A stretch of 64,000 bases of DNA from Streptomyces sp. SCL15-4 (GCF_033366695.1 NZ_JAOBTQ010000001.1:8343426-8407425), one strand, 5' to 3'; shown: positions 44,610 through 53,982, counted from the first letter of the stretch. Translations and numbers: made by a program. Notes: generated by a model not told the origin, from the sequence alone.

Positions 44610-45745
44610 GCCGCACCCCCCAGGTCTTCCAGTTCTGCGCGCAGCCGTGCGGCGTGCCGCAGGGCCGCGGCCATCTCCACCTGGTCCTCGCTCGGCGTCA
44701 GTTCTCCGCGAGCCAGTCCCATGACCATGGTCGTGGTGTCGATGCCGCCGAACTGCTCGCGCACCACCGGCCCGAGGACATCCAGCGAGGCTTCCGCGCG
44801 GGCGCGGGAGCGGCAGTAGAACGCCATCTCGCAGTGGTTCAGGCAGTCCGGGCGGTACGTCACGAGGACCTGATCCAGCGCCTCGGTCAGCTCCTCGGCC
44901 GGGCGCCGGGGCCGTTTCTCTTTGTCCAGGTCGAGATCGAAGGTGAGGTCCTCGGGCAGCAGGTTCACCAAGTCCCCGATGCGCTCGATGCGGGACAGCT
45001 GACGGGTCAGAGCGGCCACTTGCTTGCGGGCGTCGACGAACGCCCCCGTCGGCCGGTTGGTGAAGTCCTTCGGCGCGACCAGCACGATCGTGTCGGAGAC
45101 GGCCTCCTTGCCGATGCCGGCCCGTCCGAGCAGGTCGCGCAGCGCGATGATGTACGCGCCCGCCTGCGTGGTCGCCGCCCGCACCTGTGCGGAGTCTGCC
45201 TGTTCGTCGATGATCGGGAAGCTCTTGATCTCCACGACGTGGAAGCGCCCGTCGATGCGGAGGGCGACCAGGTCCGGCTCCAGGTACGCCTTGTGCCCGC
45301 CGATCTGCAGGCACAACATCGGGTGGTCGAACAAGGTACCGTCGCCCTCGCCCCGGGCGGCCCGCAGCAGGACCTCCTCGGTGCGCTCATGGCGCTCCTT
45401 GGAGCGGCCGTCGCCGCCGACGTCGTTCAGGTCCTCATACCCCACCTCCGGCAGCGTCAGCTGCAGGGTCTCGCGCAGGACACGCAGAAGCTCCGCGCAG
45501 CCGTTGTCCTTCACCATCGCCTCGAAGGCGTTGCCGCGGGTGATGGCGAAGGAGGACTGGCCGAAGGACGGAGGGTGGCCGACGTGTGTGGCGATCGCGG
45601 CCTTGTCGGAGCCGGAGGCGTCCAGCAGGGCCCGTAGCGTGCAGCGCGGGTTGTTCTCCAGGGCCGCCAGCGACCGGGCGTTGTAGTCCAGGCGCTTCGC
45701 GGATCCGCGCAGTGCGGCGAGGCGGTCGTCGACTGGTTTTTTCAC
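44606..45745 (-). CDS. Cas4/AddB-like PD-(D/E)XK nuclease with probable Fe-S cluster
   Basis: 379 residues from ATG 45745. The central nuclease motif is AYLEPDLVALRIDGRFHVVE followed by IKSFPIIDEQAD: Asp then E-x-K, the PD-(D/E)XK signature, with a Gln-containing helix downstream (RAATTQAGAYIIALRD). C-terminal cysteines CLNHCEMAFYC, with an N-terminal Cys (NPRCTL or NGCAEL), match the iron-sulphur staple of Cas4/AddB nucleases. Such enzymes resect DNA ends. No cas genes are present, so CRISPR adaptation is not implied. Coupling to the next gene by ATGA supports a complex. Confidence 0.82.
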   Translation of the reverse strand: MKKPVDDRLAALRGSAKRLDYNARSLAALENNPRCTLRALLDASGSDKAAIATHVGHPPSFGQSSFAITRGNAFEAMVKDNGCAELLRVLRETLQLTLPEVGYEDLNDVGGDGRSKERHERTEEVLLRAARGEGDGTLFDHPMLCLQIGGHKAYLEPDLVALRIDGRFHVVEIKSFPIIDEQADSAQVRAATTQAGAYIIALRDLLGRAGIGKEAVSDTIVLVAPKDFTNRPTGAFVDARKQVAALTRQLSRIERIGDLVNLLPEDLTFDLDLDKEKRPRRPAEELTEALDQVLVTYRPDCLNHCEMAFYCRSRARAEASLDVLGPVVREQFGGIDTTTMVMGLARGELTPSEDQVEMAAALRHAARLRAELEDLGGAA

Positions 45746-45792
45746 GGTCTCGTAGATCCTTGCGGGGGAGAAGGGGCTGCGGGGGATGGGAG

Positions 45793-46638
45793 TCAGGCGC
45801 GGGCCGACCGCAGATGCGTCACACCCCGCAGGGGCGCGCCGAACAGCTGCTCGTCGTCACCGAGGGACTTACGGGCCCGCCGCGCGGCTGCCGCCCGGGT
45901 GGCACGGTCGGCGTCCGTATGCACGTCCAGCTCGGTCTGGGCGGCGCCAAGCACCTGCTGGGGATCCAGCGCCCCCTCATGGCCGGAGGCGTTCCTCGGC
46001 ATGGCGTCGGGGATGTTGACGGCGAAGCGCCACAGCAGCCGCATGGCCTCCGGACTGGGCCCGGCCGCTGTGGACTCGGCCGCGGAGTGCACCGCTTCTG
46101 CGATGCGGATCGCGCTGGTGAGGAAGTCCACGCGCGGTGACAGCGGGCCGATGATGCGCTGCTCCAGCGTCCAGGTGCTGATGGTGATCAGTGCCCGCAC
46201 CGGTGTCAGCAGGTCGTGTGCCAGTGCCGGGCACAGATAGTACGGCCGGGCACCGGGACTGGAGCGGTAGGAGCGCTCCTCGTCCCGGCGCAGGCTGGAG
46301 AGCTTGGACGCGGACAGCTCTCCCGGGAAGAACGCCTCGTGCACGCCGACGATCAGCTTGGGGGCGGCCGGGGCCCCGAGGAGCATCAGGGCGCGGTGGA
46401 CGTGTTCGCGTGCCGGGAGCTGCGATCCCTGGGCGGCTGGAGCCGCTTGCGGGACGGAACGGGGCGAGGCAGCTGCCGGTTCACCGGCATCGACGAGGGC
46501 GTCCCAGGCCCGCTCGGCGCGGCGCAGCTGCATGCGCAGCTCCCCGGCCCGTTCGGCGTCACCGGCGGCGGCGGCGTCGCGGATCGCGCGGCGCAGGGTG
46601 CCGATGCTCTTCTCCAGGGCGTCCAGCGGATCACTCAT
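45793..46638 (-). CDS. Winged-helix-like protein, first gene of the SbcCD-linked leftward operon
   Basis: 281 residues from ATG 46638 (MSDPLDALEKSIGTLRRAIR). Residues 1-50 form a coiled coil; a helical/winged-helix-like domain follows (REHVHRALMLLGAPAAPKLI, then SKLSSLRRDEERSYRSSPGA and RPYYLCPALAHDLLTPVRAL). The C-terminal half is helical (TWTLEQRIIGPLSPRVDFLT). It could be a DNA-binding sensor or a transcription regulator of the divergent units. It lies 47 bases before the nuclease gene. No known family name comes to mind. Confidence 0.7.
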   Translation of the reverse strand: MSDPLDALEKSIGTLRRAIRDAAAAGDAERAGELRMQLRRAERAWDALVDAGEPAAASPRSVPQAAPAAQGSQLPAREHVHRALMLLGAPAAPKLIVGVHEAFFPGELSASKLSSLRRDEERSYRSSPGARPYYLCPALAHDLLTPVRALITISTWTLEQRIIGPLSPRVDFLTSAIRIAEAVHSAAESTAAGPSPEAMRLLWRFAVNIPDAMPRNASGHEGALDPQQVLGAAQTELDVHTDADRATRAAAARRARKSLGDDEQLFGAPLRGVTHLRSARA

Positions 46639-46658
46639 GTACCAGACGCTACCAGGGG

Positions 46659-46678
46659 TTCCAGAGTTTTCCAGACTT
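46659..46678. promoter_or_regulatory. Direct repeat in the divergent promoter of the SbcCD-linked module
   Basis: Two 10-bp units TTCCAGAGTT and TTCCAGACTT lie head to tail with one-helical-turn period, 20 bases upstream of the 46638 start and about 100 bases before the SbcD-like start. Two shorter ACCAG units lie between them and the 46638 gene. Position suggests a shared operator for both operons. Confidence 0.35.
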
Positions 46679-46773
46679 CTTCCTGTGATTCGCGGTACAG
46701 TCGGCGTCACCGAACCTCCGGCCGCGGCGGCGCAACCCGCGCTGCCCTGCAGGCCGTTCCTCTGGAGGCACCC

Positions 46774-48096
46774 GTGACGGGACGCGTATTCCACACCTCC
46801 GACTGGCACCTGGGCCGCCAGATCGGCCGACATCGACGTGACAGCGAGGTCGACGCCGTCCTGGACGAAATCATCGCCATCGCCGAGGACTACGCCCCCG
46901 ACCTAATCGTGCACAGCGGCGACCTCTTCGACAGCCCCCGGCCGAGCCTGGACGACATGCGCCGCGCGGCCCAGGCACTGCGCAGCCTCGGCACGATCGC
47001 GCCCGTGGTCGTGGTCGCCGGCAACCACGACACCACTCACGTCCTGACGTTCCTGGAGTACGTCCTCAACGACATGGGCGCCCGCGAAGGAGACCAGAGC
47101 CGGGTCCGCTTCGCCACCGATGCTCACCCCGACAGACTGCTCGTCGCCGAGTACCCGACCAGGAACGGGGAGTTCACCCTGCGCATCGGCGCACTGCCCT
47201 ACCTGCACCCCAACCGCTTCACCTACGACTTCGCCGACCCCGCCCTGACCACCGCGACCTACGCCGAACGGATGCGCACCGTCCAAGCCGAGGTCTACCG
47301 TCGTCTGACCGCCGACCGAGGCCCCCGGGACGTCCTCGTCTACGCCGCCCACCTGTTCATCGAAGGAGCCCTCCCGTCCTACTCGGAGCGGCGCATCTCC
47401 CTGAACACCGAGTACGCGGCCGCAGCCGCGGACCTGCCCGACGTCGCCTACGGCGCCCTCGGCCACATCCACAAACCCCAGCCCGTCGGCCGTTCCGGAT
47501 TCCCCGCCTACTACGCCGGCAGCCCCCTGCAGATGGACTTCGGCGAGACCGGCGACACCAAGAGCGTCGTACTCGCCGAGATCGGCCCGGATACCAATCC
47601 CCGCATCGAACTCGAACCGCTGACCGCAGGCCGCCGTCTGGTCCGCCTCGAAGGAACCCTGGAACAGATCGCCCACCGCGCCGTCCGCGTGGGGGACGCC
47701 TGGGTGAAAGCGGTGGTGAACGTCGACGTCTTCGACCCGTCCCTGCCGGACACCCTCGCCAAGATGCTGCCGCACGCGACGCTCGTCGACATCGACGAGC
47801 GCCGCACCGGCACAGCACACCGCGTGCTGGACCGGCAGACCTCCGCCACCGAACTGCCCGACATCGACGACCTGCTGCACGACTACCTCGCCGACCGCGG
47901 CACAGGCGGCCCGGCCTTGGACCGCGCCATGGCCGCCTTCGCCCACCTGCGAGCCGAACCCGACCCCGATGACCCCGCACCGTGCTGCGAGGAGACGCTG
48001 CTGACCGCGGCCATCGCCGGCCAACCCCTCGACACCCTTGACCGCTCCAGCCTGCTGACCGGCATCGACACCACCGACGCGGAGACGACGCGATGA
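46774..48096 (+). CDS. sbcD: SbcD/Mre11-like metallophosphoesterase exonuclease
   Basis: 440 residues from GTG 46774 behind TGGAGGCAC. All phosphoesterase motifs are present: FHTSDWHLGRQ (DxH), DLIVHSGDLFDSPRPS (GD), VVVVAGNHDTTHVL (GNHD), VYAAHLFIEG (H) and GALGHIHKPQPVG (GxH). A capping domain follows. SbcCD complexes cleave DNA ends, hairpins and protein-blocked ends. This copy is divergent from a nuclease/helicase operon and its stop overlaps the sbcC-like start by four bases. Because of this setting it is likely an accessory paralogue rather than the housekeeping gene. Confidence 0.93.
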   Translation: MTGRVFHTSDWHLGRQIGRHRRDSEVDAVLDEIIAIAEDYAPDLIVHSGDLFDSPRPSLDDMRRAAQALRSLGTIAPVVVVAGNHDTTHVLTFLEYVLNDMGAREGDQSRVRFATDAHPDRLLVAEYPTRNGEFTLRIGALPYLHPNRFTYDFADPALTTATYAERMRTVQAEVYRRLTADRGPRDVLVYAAHLFIEGALPSYSERRISLNTEYAAAAADLPDVAYGALGHIHKPQPVGRSGFPAYYAGSPLQMDFGETGDTKSVVLAEIGPDTNPRIELEPLTAGRRLVRLEGTLEQIAHRAVRVGDAWVKAVVNVDVFDPSLPDTLAKMLPHATLVDIDERRTGTAHRVLDRQTSATELPDIDDLLHDYLADRGTGGPALDRAMAAFAHLRAEPDPDDPAPCCEETLLTAAIAGQPLDTLDRSSLLTGIDTTDAETTR

Positions 48097-51000
48097 AACC
48101 GATGACACTCACCCTCACCGGATTCCGCAGCTACCCCGCCCAGACCACCGTCGACTTCACCGGTAAGAGCCTGGTCGCGGTCCTCGGCGACACAGGCGCT
48201 GGCAAGAGCAGCCTGCTTGACGCCATCGCCTTCGCCCTGTTCCGCAAAAGCTCCTGGGACGCCAAGGAACCCCGGCAGCTCATCGCCGACGGGGCACAGG
48301 CCATGAGCGTCGAACTCACCTTCGTACACGATGGGCAGAACTGGCGTGTCCACCGCACCATGCACGCCACCAACCCAAACGCGGGCCGGCACCACCTGAA
48401 AAACCTGGACACCGGCGAGGAGACCGACGGCGCCACGGCCGTCGACAACCGCATCAAGACGGTGCTGCAGATGAGCTACGACACCTTCCTGCGGGTCGGG
48501 CTGCTCCCGCAGGGCAGGTTCGACCAGCTCCTCACCGCCGCTCCCAAGGAGCGCAGCGAACGGCTCCGCGAACTGTTCGGTGCCGAATCACTGGAAGCAG
48601 TCCGGAGCCTGGCCGCCCGCCACGGCCGCACGCTCCAGCAACTCCTGGGCGACGCGAAAGCCAAACGGGCTCCCATGCCGGACAACCCGCAGGAGACGGC
48701 CGCCGCAGCCGGAGCGGCCGCCGACGCGGCCACAGCCCAGTCCGAACACCTGAACACCGCCGTCGTCTGTATCACGGCACTGCAGGAAGAGATCTCGCAA
48801 GCCCGGGACACCGCGGCGGCCGCCACCAGCGCCTATCAGAGCCTGGCAACACGCCAGGTGACCGACGCCGGCACCATCCTCAACACGCTCGAGTGCGCCG
48901 CCAACGACCTCACCACACGGCGCGACCTCCTCAACCGGCGTGCCGAACAGGCTGCGACCAGGGAAGAGGAACTGACCGAAGCGATCACCGAGGCGGAAAA
49001 GCAAGGAGAAGGCCGGGACGCCCTCGCCCAGGCCGCGATGCTCCTGAAAACCCTCGCAGAAACCGCCGAGGAACACCGAGACGAACGCGACCGGCTGGCC
49101 TCCCTCACCACACAGCTCGACGACGAACACGATGCCATCGCCACGGGTGAAGCGGAACTGGCCGAACGGGCCGCACACGTCGAAGCGACAGCAGAGGTAG
49201 CCCGCACCGCGACCCAGACCAGCAAGCAGATCCGCACCCACAGCACCACTGTCCGCACCGCGTTGGACGCGGTCCTCTCGGCGGCCCGGCGCGTCGCTGA
49301 CACCGCGCGCGCCCATGCCACCGCAGTGGGCCGGCAGAAATCCGCCCACAAAAACCTCGGCCCGGCGGAGGCCGAGGCATCTGCGGCCCACAAAGATCTC
49401 ACCGCGGCTGAGACACACCTGGAGGTGCTCCGGCTGCGGAAAAAGGCAGCCGCGATCGCCGCCGACCTCCACCCCGACGACGACTGCCCTGTATGCCGCC
49501 GGCAACTTCCGGCCGACTTCCACCCCACAACGGCCGACGCGGAAGAACTGACCGAAGCGCACACACAACGAGAGCAGGCCAAGAGCGCACACGACAGGGC
49601 CATCGACCTGCGCGCCGAAGCCCGCGCCGCCGTGACCGCCGCCGATAAAGCGGTACTCGAACGTGACCACGAGCACCAAAGCGCACAGCAGACGGCGCAG
49701 GAGACGACCCAGGAAGCGGAACGAGCCTTCCGAAGCCTGGAGGCTCTGGCCACCGAGGCAGGCACAGACTTCGACGCCCGATCAGCCTTGACCGCCGCTA
49801 CCGCACCCGCCGCTAGCACCACCGCATCACCGCACCAGCAGCACCTCGAGCAGGACACCGCAGCGATCACCCACGCCATCGCCGCATGCGAAAACGCGGC
49901 CACCGCCCACGCCGAAAAGCTGCAGGCCGAAACGCACCGCCACACCGCTGGAATCGAAGCGGACCGCAAAACACTGGCAGAACGCAAGAAAACACACCAC
50001 CGCGACAAAGAAGATGCATCCGCAGCTCAAGAGCGGCATGCCCGGGCCGTAACAAGGACCGCCGCCGACATCGGCATGCTTCCCGCGCGCATCCAGGCGA
50101 TGCTGCCCCACGACCCGATCGACATCGTCGTCGGACAGACGGACGCCGCCACCACAGCCGTCAACGCTCGCCAGACCGAACTCCAAGAGCTGCTCGACCA
50201 GAGAGAAGCAGCCCGAGCGGAGAAGGCCGCGGTACTCGCCGACCAGCGCACCCTCGACCACGACACCCACGCCCGCCTGGCACGCCCCCTCGACAGATTG
50301 CGTGCCAACCTCGACGCGTGGGCCCAGGCCGCAGACCAAGCTCGCACCCGACTCGAAGAGGCCGACCGGCCAACGCTGCCAGAAGCTCCCACCCAGCCGA
50401 CGATCGCCGAGGTCCGCAACTACGCCGCCGCCCTATTGACGACGACCTCAGTACTCGGCGACAAGCTCATCGAGCGAGCCACCACGGCGACAGAACGCGC
50501 ATCCGCCGCCGAAAGCCGCCTCGGCGAGCATGCAGCCGCACTCGCCGACATCGACGACTTCGACGCCTCAGCCGACCTGACCACACCCAAATCACTTCAC
50601 CCCCTCGTTGCCGCAGCCGCGCAGGCAACCAAAGAAGCCGAAGACCAGCGCTGCAAACAGCGAGAAGCGCAGGACCTGATCAAACCGGCCGCTGACTTGG
50701 ACTTCGCCATCACCGCAGGCGAAGCCCGCTATGAAGCCCTCGAGGTACTACGCCGCGAACTGGTCGACGCCAAGTTTCTGGGCCACCTCACCACCCTGCG
50801 AACCCGCGCACTGCTCGGCGTCGCCAGCGACCTGCTCGGGCAGATGTCCGACGGTCGATTCGGTTTCGCAGATGACTTCGACATCATCAGCCGCAGCTCC
50901 GGGGTCGCACACCACCCAAATCGCCTGTCGGGAGGGGAGAAGTTCATGGCGTCCCTCGCCTTGGCCCTGGCACTTGCCGAACTGCATTCCCGCAGCGGGC

Positions 51001-51272
51001 CGACTCTCGGCTCCCTCTTCCTCGACGAGGGCTTCGCCGCTCTCGACAGCACCGCCTTGGACCTGGCACTGGAGGTACTGCGCGCCCAGGCCGGCGGTGA
51101 CCGCCTGGTAATGGTGATCAGCCACCTGCACGCCGTCGCCGAGGCCGTCGACGATGTGCTGTGGGTGGAGCGGACCACCGCCGGTTCATCCGCCCGGTGG
51201 CTCACACCGGCTGAGCGAGACGACATGGCCCAGGACAACCTCGCCAGCGGACTGCACTCCCAGGCGCGATAA
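48093..51272 (+). CDS. sbcC: SbcC/Rad50-like SMC-family ATPase
   Basis: 1059 residues from ATG 48093. Walker A is VAVLGDTGAGKSSLLDAIAF, the Q-loop region is LRVGLLPQGRFDQLLTAAPK, the zinc hook is CPVCRRQLP (near 49489) at the apex of the coiled coils, the signature is RLSGGEKFMASLALALALAE, and Walker B is LGSLFLDEGFAALDS. With the coupled SbcD-like nuclease it forms an ATP-gated end-processing complex. Its coiled coil is very Ala/Glu-rich. It ends 156 bases before the second HA helicase, which points the same way. Confidence 0.93.
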   Translation: MKPMTLTLTGFRSYPAQTTVDFTGKSLVAVLGDTGAGKSSLLDAIAFALFRKSSWDAKEPRQLIADGAQAMSVELTFVHDGQNWRVHRTMHATNPNAGRHHLKNLDTGEETDGATAVDNRIKTVLQMSYDTFLRVGLLPQGRFDQLLTAAPKERSERLRELFGAESLEAVRSLAARHGRTLQQLLGDAKAKRAPMPDNPQETAAAAGAAADAATAQSEHLNTAVVCITALQEEISQARDTAAAATSAYQSLATRQVTDAGTILNTLECAANDLTTRRDLLNRRAEQAATREEELTEAITEAEKQGEGRDALAQAAMLLKTLAETAEEHRDERDRLASLTTQLDDEHDAIATGEAELAERAAHVEATAEVARTATQTSKQIRTHSTTVRTALDAVLSAARRVADTARAHATAVGRQKSAHKNLGPAEAEASAAHKDLTAAETHLEVLRLRKKAAAIAADLHPDDDCPVCRRQLPADFHPTTADAEELTEAHTQREQAKSAHDRAIDLRAEARAAVTAADKAVLERDHEHQSAQQTAQETTQEAERAFRSLEALATEAGTDFDARSALTAATAPAASTTASPHQQHLEQDTAAITHAIAACENAATAHAEKLQAETHRHTAGIEADRKTLAERKKTHHRDKEDASAAQERHARAVTRTAADIGMLPARIQAMLPHDPIDIVVGQTDAATTAVNARQTELQELLDQREAARAEKAAVLADQRTLDHDTHARLARPLDRLRANLDAWAQAADQARTRLEEADRPTLPEAPTQPTIAEVRNYAAALLTTTSVLGDKLIERATTATERASAAESRLGEHAAALADIDDFDASADLTTPKSLHPLVAAAAQATKEAEDQRCKQREAQDLIKPAADLDFAITAGEARYEALEVLRRELVDAKFLGHLTTLRTRALLGVASDLLGQMSDGRFGFADDFDIISRSSGVAHHPNRLSGGEKFMASLALALALAELHSRSGPTLGSLFLDEGFAALDSTALDLALEVLRAQAGGDRLVMVISHLHAVAEAVDDVLWVERTTAGSSARWLTPAERDDMAQDNLASGLHSQAR

Positions 51273-51428
51273 CCAACACAGGGCACGGAAGGGCTGACCG
51301 GAAACGGCTGGGAGACACCGCCGGGCTCCTCTGCGCACGGCTGGCCTGCCGTGCGGTCCCAGGCCAGGTAGCCTCGGCGGTTCGCCGTCTACCCGGCCGC
51401 CGCCTGCTTCGGATCGAGGAAGAGCTGT

Positions 51429-53858
51429 ATGACTGTGGTGGAATTGCCGAGGCCCGGCCGCCCCGAGCGGTCGCGGCTCTTCCCCGACCAGGCCGAGGCC
51501 GTTAAGCGGCTGGCACGGCACCTGCGGCGCGCGGGGACGCGGGGACTGTTCGTGTCGGCGACGGGTACTGGCAAGACGCTGGTGTCGATCCGGGTGGCGG
51601 ACGAACTCAGCGCGCGGCTGGTGCTGTTCGCGGTCCCCACCCTGGACCTGGCCGCGCAGACTGCACTGGCCTGGCGCCGCGACGGCCACGGCGAGCACAT
51701 GGTGATCGTCTCCTCGCTGGACGCCGCCGGCCGCGATGACCTGGTTGCCGCGCGCGTTGGCTCGACCAGCGACCCGCTCGCGCTGGCGGCGGCGATGTCG
51801 GTAGTGGGGGAGGGGCCCGACCAAATCCAGGCTTTGACGGTGATCTGCACCTACGACTCCCTGGACAAGATCGAGCAGACCCAGAGCAGCGGGTACGCGG
51901 TGCCGCCGTTCGACCTGGCGGTCATGGACGAGGCACACCGGATCGCCGGCCGCGCCGACAAGAAGTGGGCGATCGTCAACGACGCGAAGCGAATCCGCGC
52001 GGACCGCCGCCTCTACATGACTGCCACCCCCCGCATCTTCGGCGCCCCCGAGCTGGCGGAGTCCGCCGACATCACCCGCCCCCGCCGCCGACGCCCGCAG
52101 GGCCCGGAGCTGGACGCGTTTGCCAACTCCATGGACAACGAGGCCGTCTACGGCAAGAAGGTCTTTGAGTACCCGCTGGCGCAGGCGGTCGCCGATGGCC
52201 GGGCGGCGGACTACCGCATTGTGGTGCCCACCCTCACCGACACCGACCTGTGCCGCCGCCTGAACCTTCCCACCCCCGCTGCCCCCGGGGACGGCAGCGG
52301 CGAGTATCAGGACGGTGCGTTGCGCACCACCGCCCTGCACCTCGCGGTCCTGCGTGCTATGACCGAGCACGGTCTGAAGAAGGTGCTGGTCTACTTCAAC
52401 CTCGTCTCCGACGCCCGTCGCTTCGCCCGCGAACTCCCCCACACCCTGCGCCTGCTGGCCAAAAGCGACCCCAGCCTCAGCCCGGGCACCGCCCCCGCTC
52501 TGTTCTTCGCCCACGGCGAGCACACCCTCGCCCAACGTGCCGATATCTTCGATTCCTTCGCTACCGCTGACTGCGCGATCCTCGCCAACTCGAAGCTGAT
52601 TGCCGAGGGCGTCGACATCCCCAGCGTCGACGCGATCGTCTTCGCCGACCCCACCCGCAGCGTCACCCGCTGCGCCCAGGCCCTCGGCCGTGCCCTGCGC
52701 CTGGACGTGTCCGGCAAGACCGCCTCGCTGATCGTCCCCGTCTACATTCCGTCCGGCGCCGACTGGGAGGACATCCTCGGCACCGCCTACGAGCCAGTGT
52801 GGGCGATCGCCTGCGCGCTGGCCAGCCACGACCACCGCATCCTCGAACGCCTCCCCGACAAGGCCAACCGCCTCCCGAAAGAGACCAGCGACGTCATCGA
52901 ACGCCGCTGGCACTTCGACTTCACCGTCCACCCCGAACGCATCGCGCGCGCAATGGACCTGGCCTCCTTCGACCCCCGCGACCCGGCCACATCCCGCTCC
53001 CGCCGCCTCGGCCTCGCTGCCGCCCAGTCCTATCGCGACCAGCACGGCCACCTCGACGTCCCCGCCGACTACACCGACCCCACCGGCTACACCTTGGGCA
53101 CCTTCATCAGCACCATGCGCGACGCCCGCACAGCCGGACGCCTGGAAGCCGACTGGACCGCCGAACTCGACGCGCTGGGCATGATCTGGGACAAGCACGA
53201 CGCCGCCTGGCGCGCCCGCCTCGCCGCGGCCGCCGACTACCTGCGCGCCCACGGTCACCTCGCCGCCCCCGCCACCACCCCCGTGGGCGCCTGGCTCGCC
53301 GAACAACGCCACCTCGCCACCAAGGGCGAACTCGACACCGCCCGCGCCGAGGCCCTTACCGCCCTCGCCCCCGACTGGCGCCTGCCGCACGGAGCGGACT
53401 GGCACCGCAAATACCACCTGCTGCGCGCCCACCTCGCCTCCGGCGCCGACCCCGCCGCCCTCACCCGCGACACCGTCCTCGCCGGCGTGAAGATCGGCTC
53501 CTGGCTGGGGCGCCAGCTCACCACCTGGCCCACCCTTACCCCCGGCCAGCAGCAGCTGATGACCGCCCTCAGCCTCACCCCCGAGGCCAACCCGCTCGTC
53601 CCCGCCCGCCGTACCCGCCGAACGTTCGAGGAGACCGTCCAGCTCCTGGAGCTCTTCCTGCACCGCGAGGGCCGCGTTCCCGCCGCTCGGGAGACGGTCC
53701 GCGTGGACGGCGACACCGTCAAGCTCGGCGCCTGGCTGGCCAAGGCCCGCCACCGGCACCGCGCCGACCAGCTCCCGGACCACCACGTACGCCTGGTCGC
53801 CGCCCTGTTCGAGGGGGACTGGACGGCCGAGGACGCCGCCCCTGCCGCCCTGCTGTAG
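51429..53858 (+). CDS. SF2 DEAD/DEAH helicase with helicase-associated (HA) domains, paralogue of 21600
   Basis: 809 residues from ATG 51429 with GGAAGAGC upstream. Motif I is VSATGTGKTLVSIRVADE, motif II is LAVMDEAHRIAGRADKKW, motif III is LYMTATPRIFGAPEL, and the C lobe has GVDIPSVDAIVFADPTRSVT and QALGRALRLD. Four HA-like repeats make up the last ~280 residues (e.g. YRDQHGHLDVPADYTDPTGY, VGAWLAEQRHLATKGEL). It shares layout and several motifs with the 21600 helicase, but they are clearly different proteins. HA-domain helicases recur near Streptomyces chromosome ends (compare the terminal TtrA type), which agrees with a telomere-proximal location; equivalence to TtrA is not shown. Confidence 0.88.
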   Translation: MTVVELPRPGRPERSRLFPDQAEAVKRLARHLRRAGTRGLFVSATGTGKTLVSIRVADELSARLVLFAVPTLDLAAQTALAWRRDGHGEHMVIVSSLDAAGRDDLVAARVGSTSDPLALAAAMSVVGEGPDQIQALTVICTYDSLDKIEQTQSSGYAVPPFDLAVMDEAHRIAGRADKKWAIVNDAKRIRADRRLYMTATPRIFGAPELAESADITRPRRRRPQGPELDAFANSMDNEAVYGKKVFEYPLAQAVADGRAADYRIVVPTLTDTDLCRRLNLPTPAAPGDGSGEYQDGALRTTALHLAVLRAMTEHGLKKVLVYFNLVSDARRFARELPHTLRLLAKSDPSLSPGTAPALFFAHGEHTLAQRADIFDSFATADCAILANSKLIAEGVDIPSVDAIVFADPTRSVTRCAQALGRALRLDVSGKTASLIVPVYIPSGADWEDILGTAYEPVWAIACALASHDHRILERLPDKANRLPKETSDVIERRWHFDFTVHPERIARAMDLASFDPRDPATSRSRRLGLAAAQSYRDQHGHLDVPADYTDPTGYTLGTFISTMRDARTAGRLEADWTAELDALGMIWDKHDAAWRARLAAAADYLRAHGHLAAPATTPVGAWLAEQRHLATKGELDTARAEALTALAPDWRLPHGADWHRKYHLLRAHLASGADPAALTRDTVLAGVKIGSWLGRQLTTWPTLTPGQQQLMTALSLTPEANPLVPARRTRRTFEETVQLLELFLHREGRVPAARETVRVDGDTVKLGAWLAKARHRHRADQLPDHHVRLVAALFEGDWTAEDAAPAALL

Positions 53859-53982
53859 CCCCTTGAAGACCTGCGCAGTGGTTCGTCCCCGAGTCGTACG
53901 CCATTGCTGGATGGGCCTTCCCGTCCCGCTGGTCCAGGAGGCCCTGCCCTAGGGAGGAAGGCCTGCCAGGGCCGCGTTGCCG

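Noticed and set aside
44606..45745. Cas4 of a CRISPR adaptation module
   Set aside because: No Cas1, Cas2 or repeat array nearby; neighbours are SbcCD and helicase genes.
46774..51272. Housekeeping sbcDC operon
   Set aside because: Its setting (divergent from an unknown nuclease/helicase operon, beside Wadjet, on an IS-rich arm) points to an accessory paralogue, although a genome-wide check is needed to be certain.
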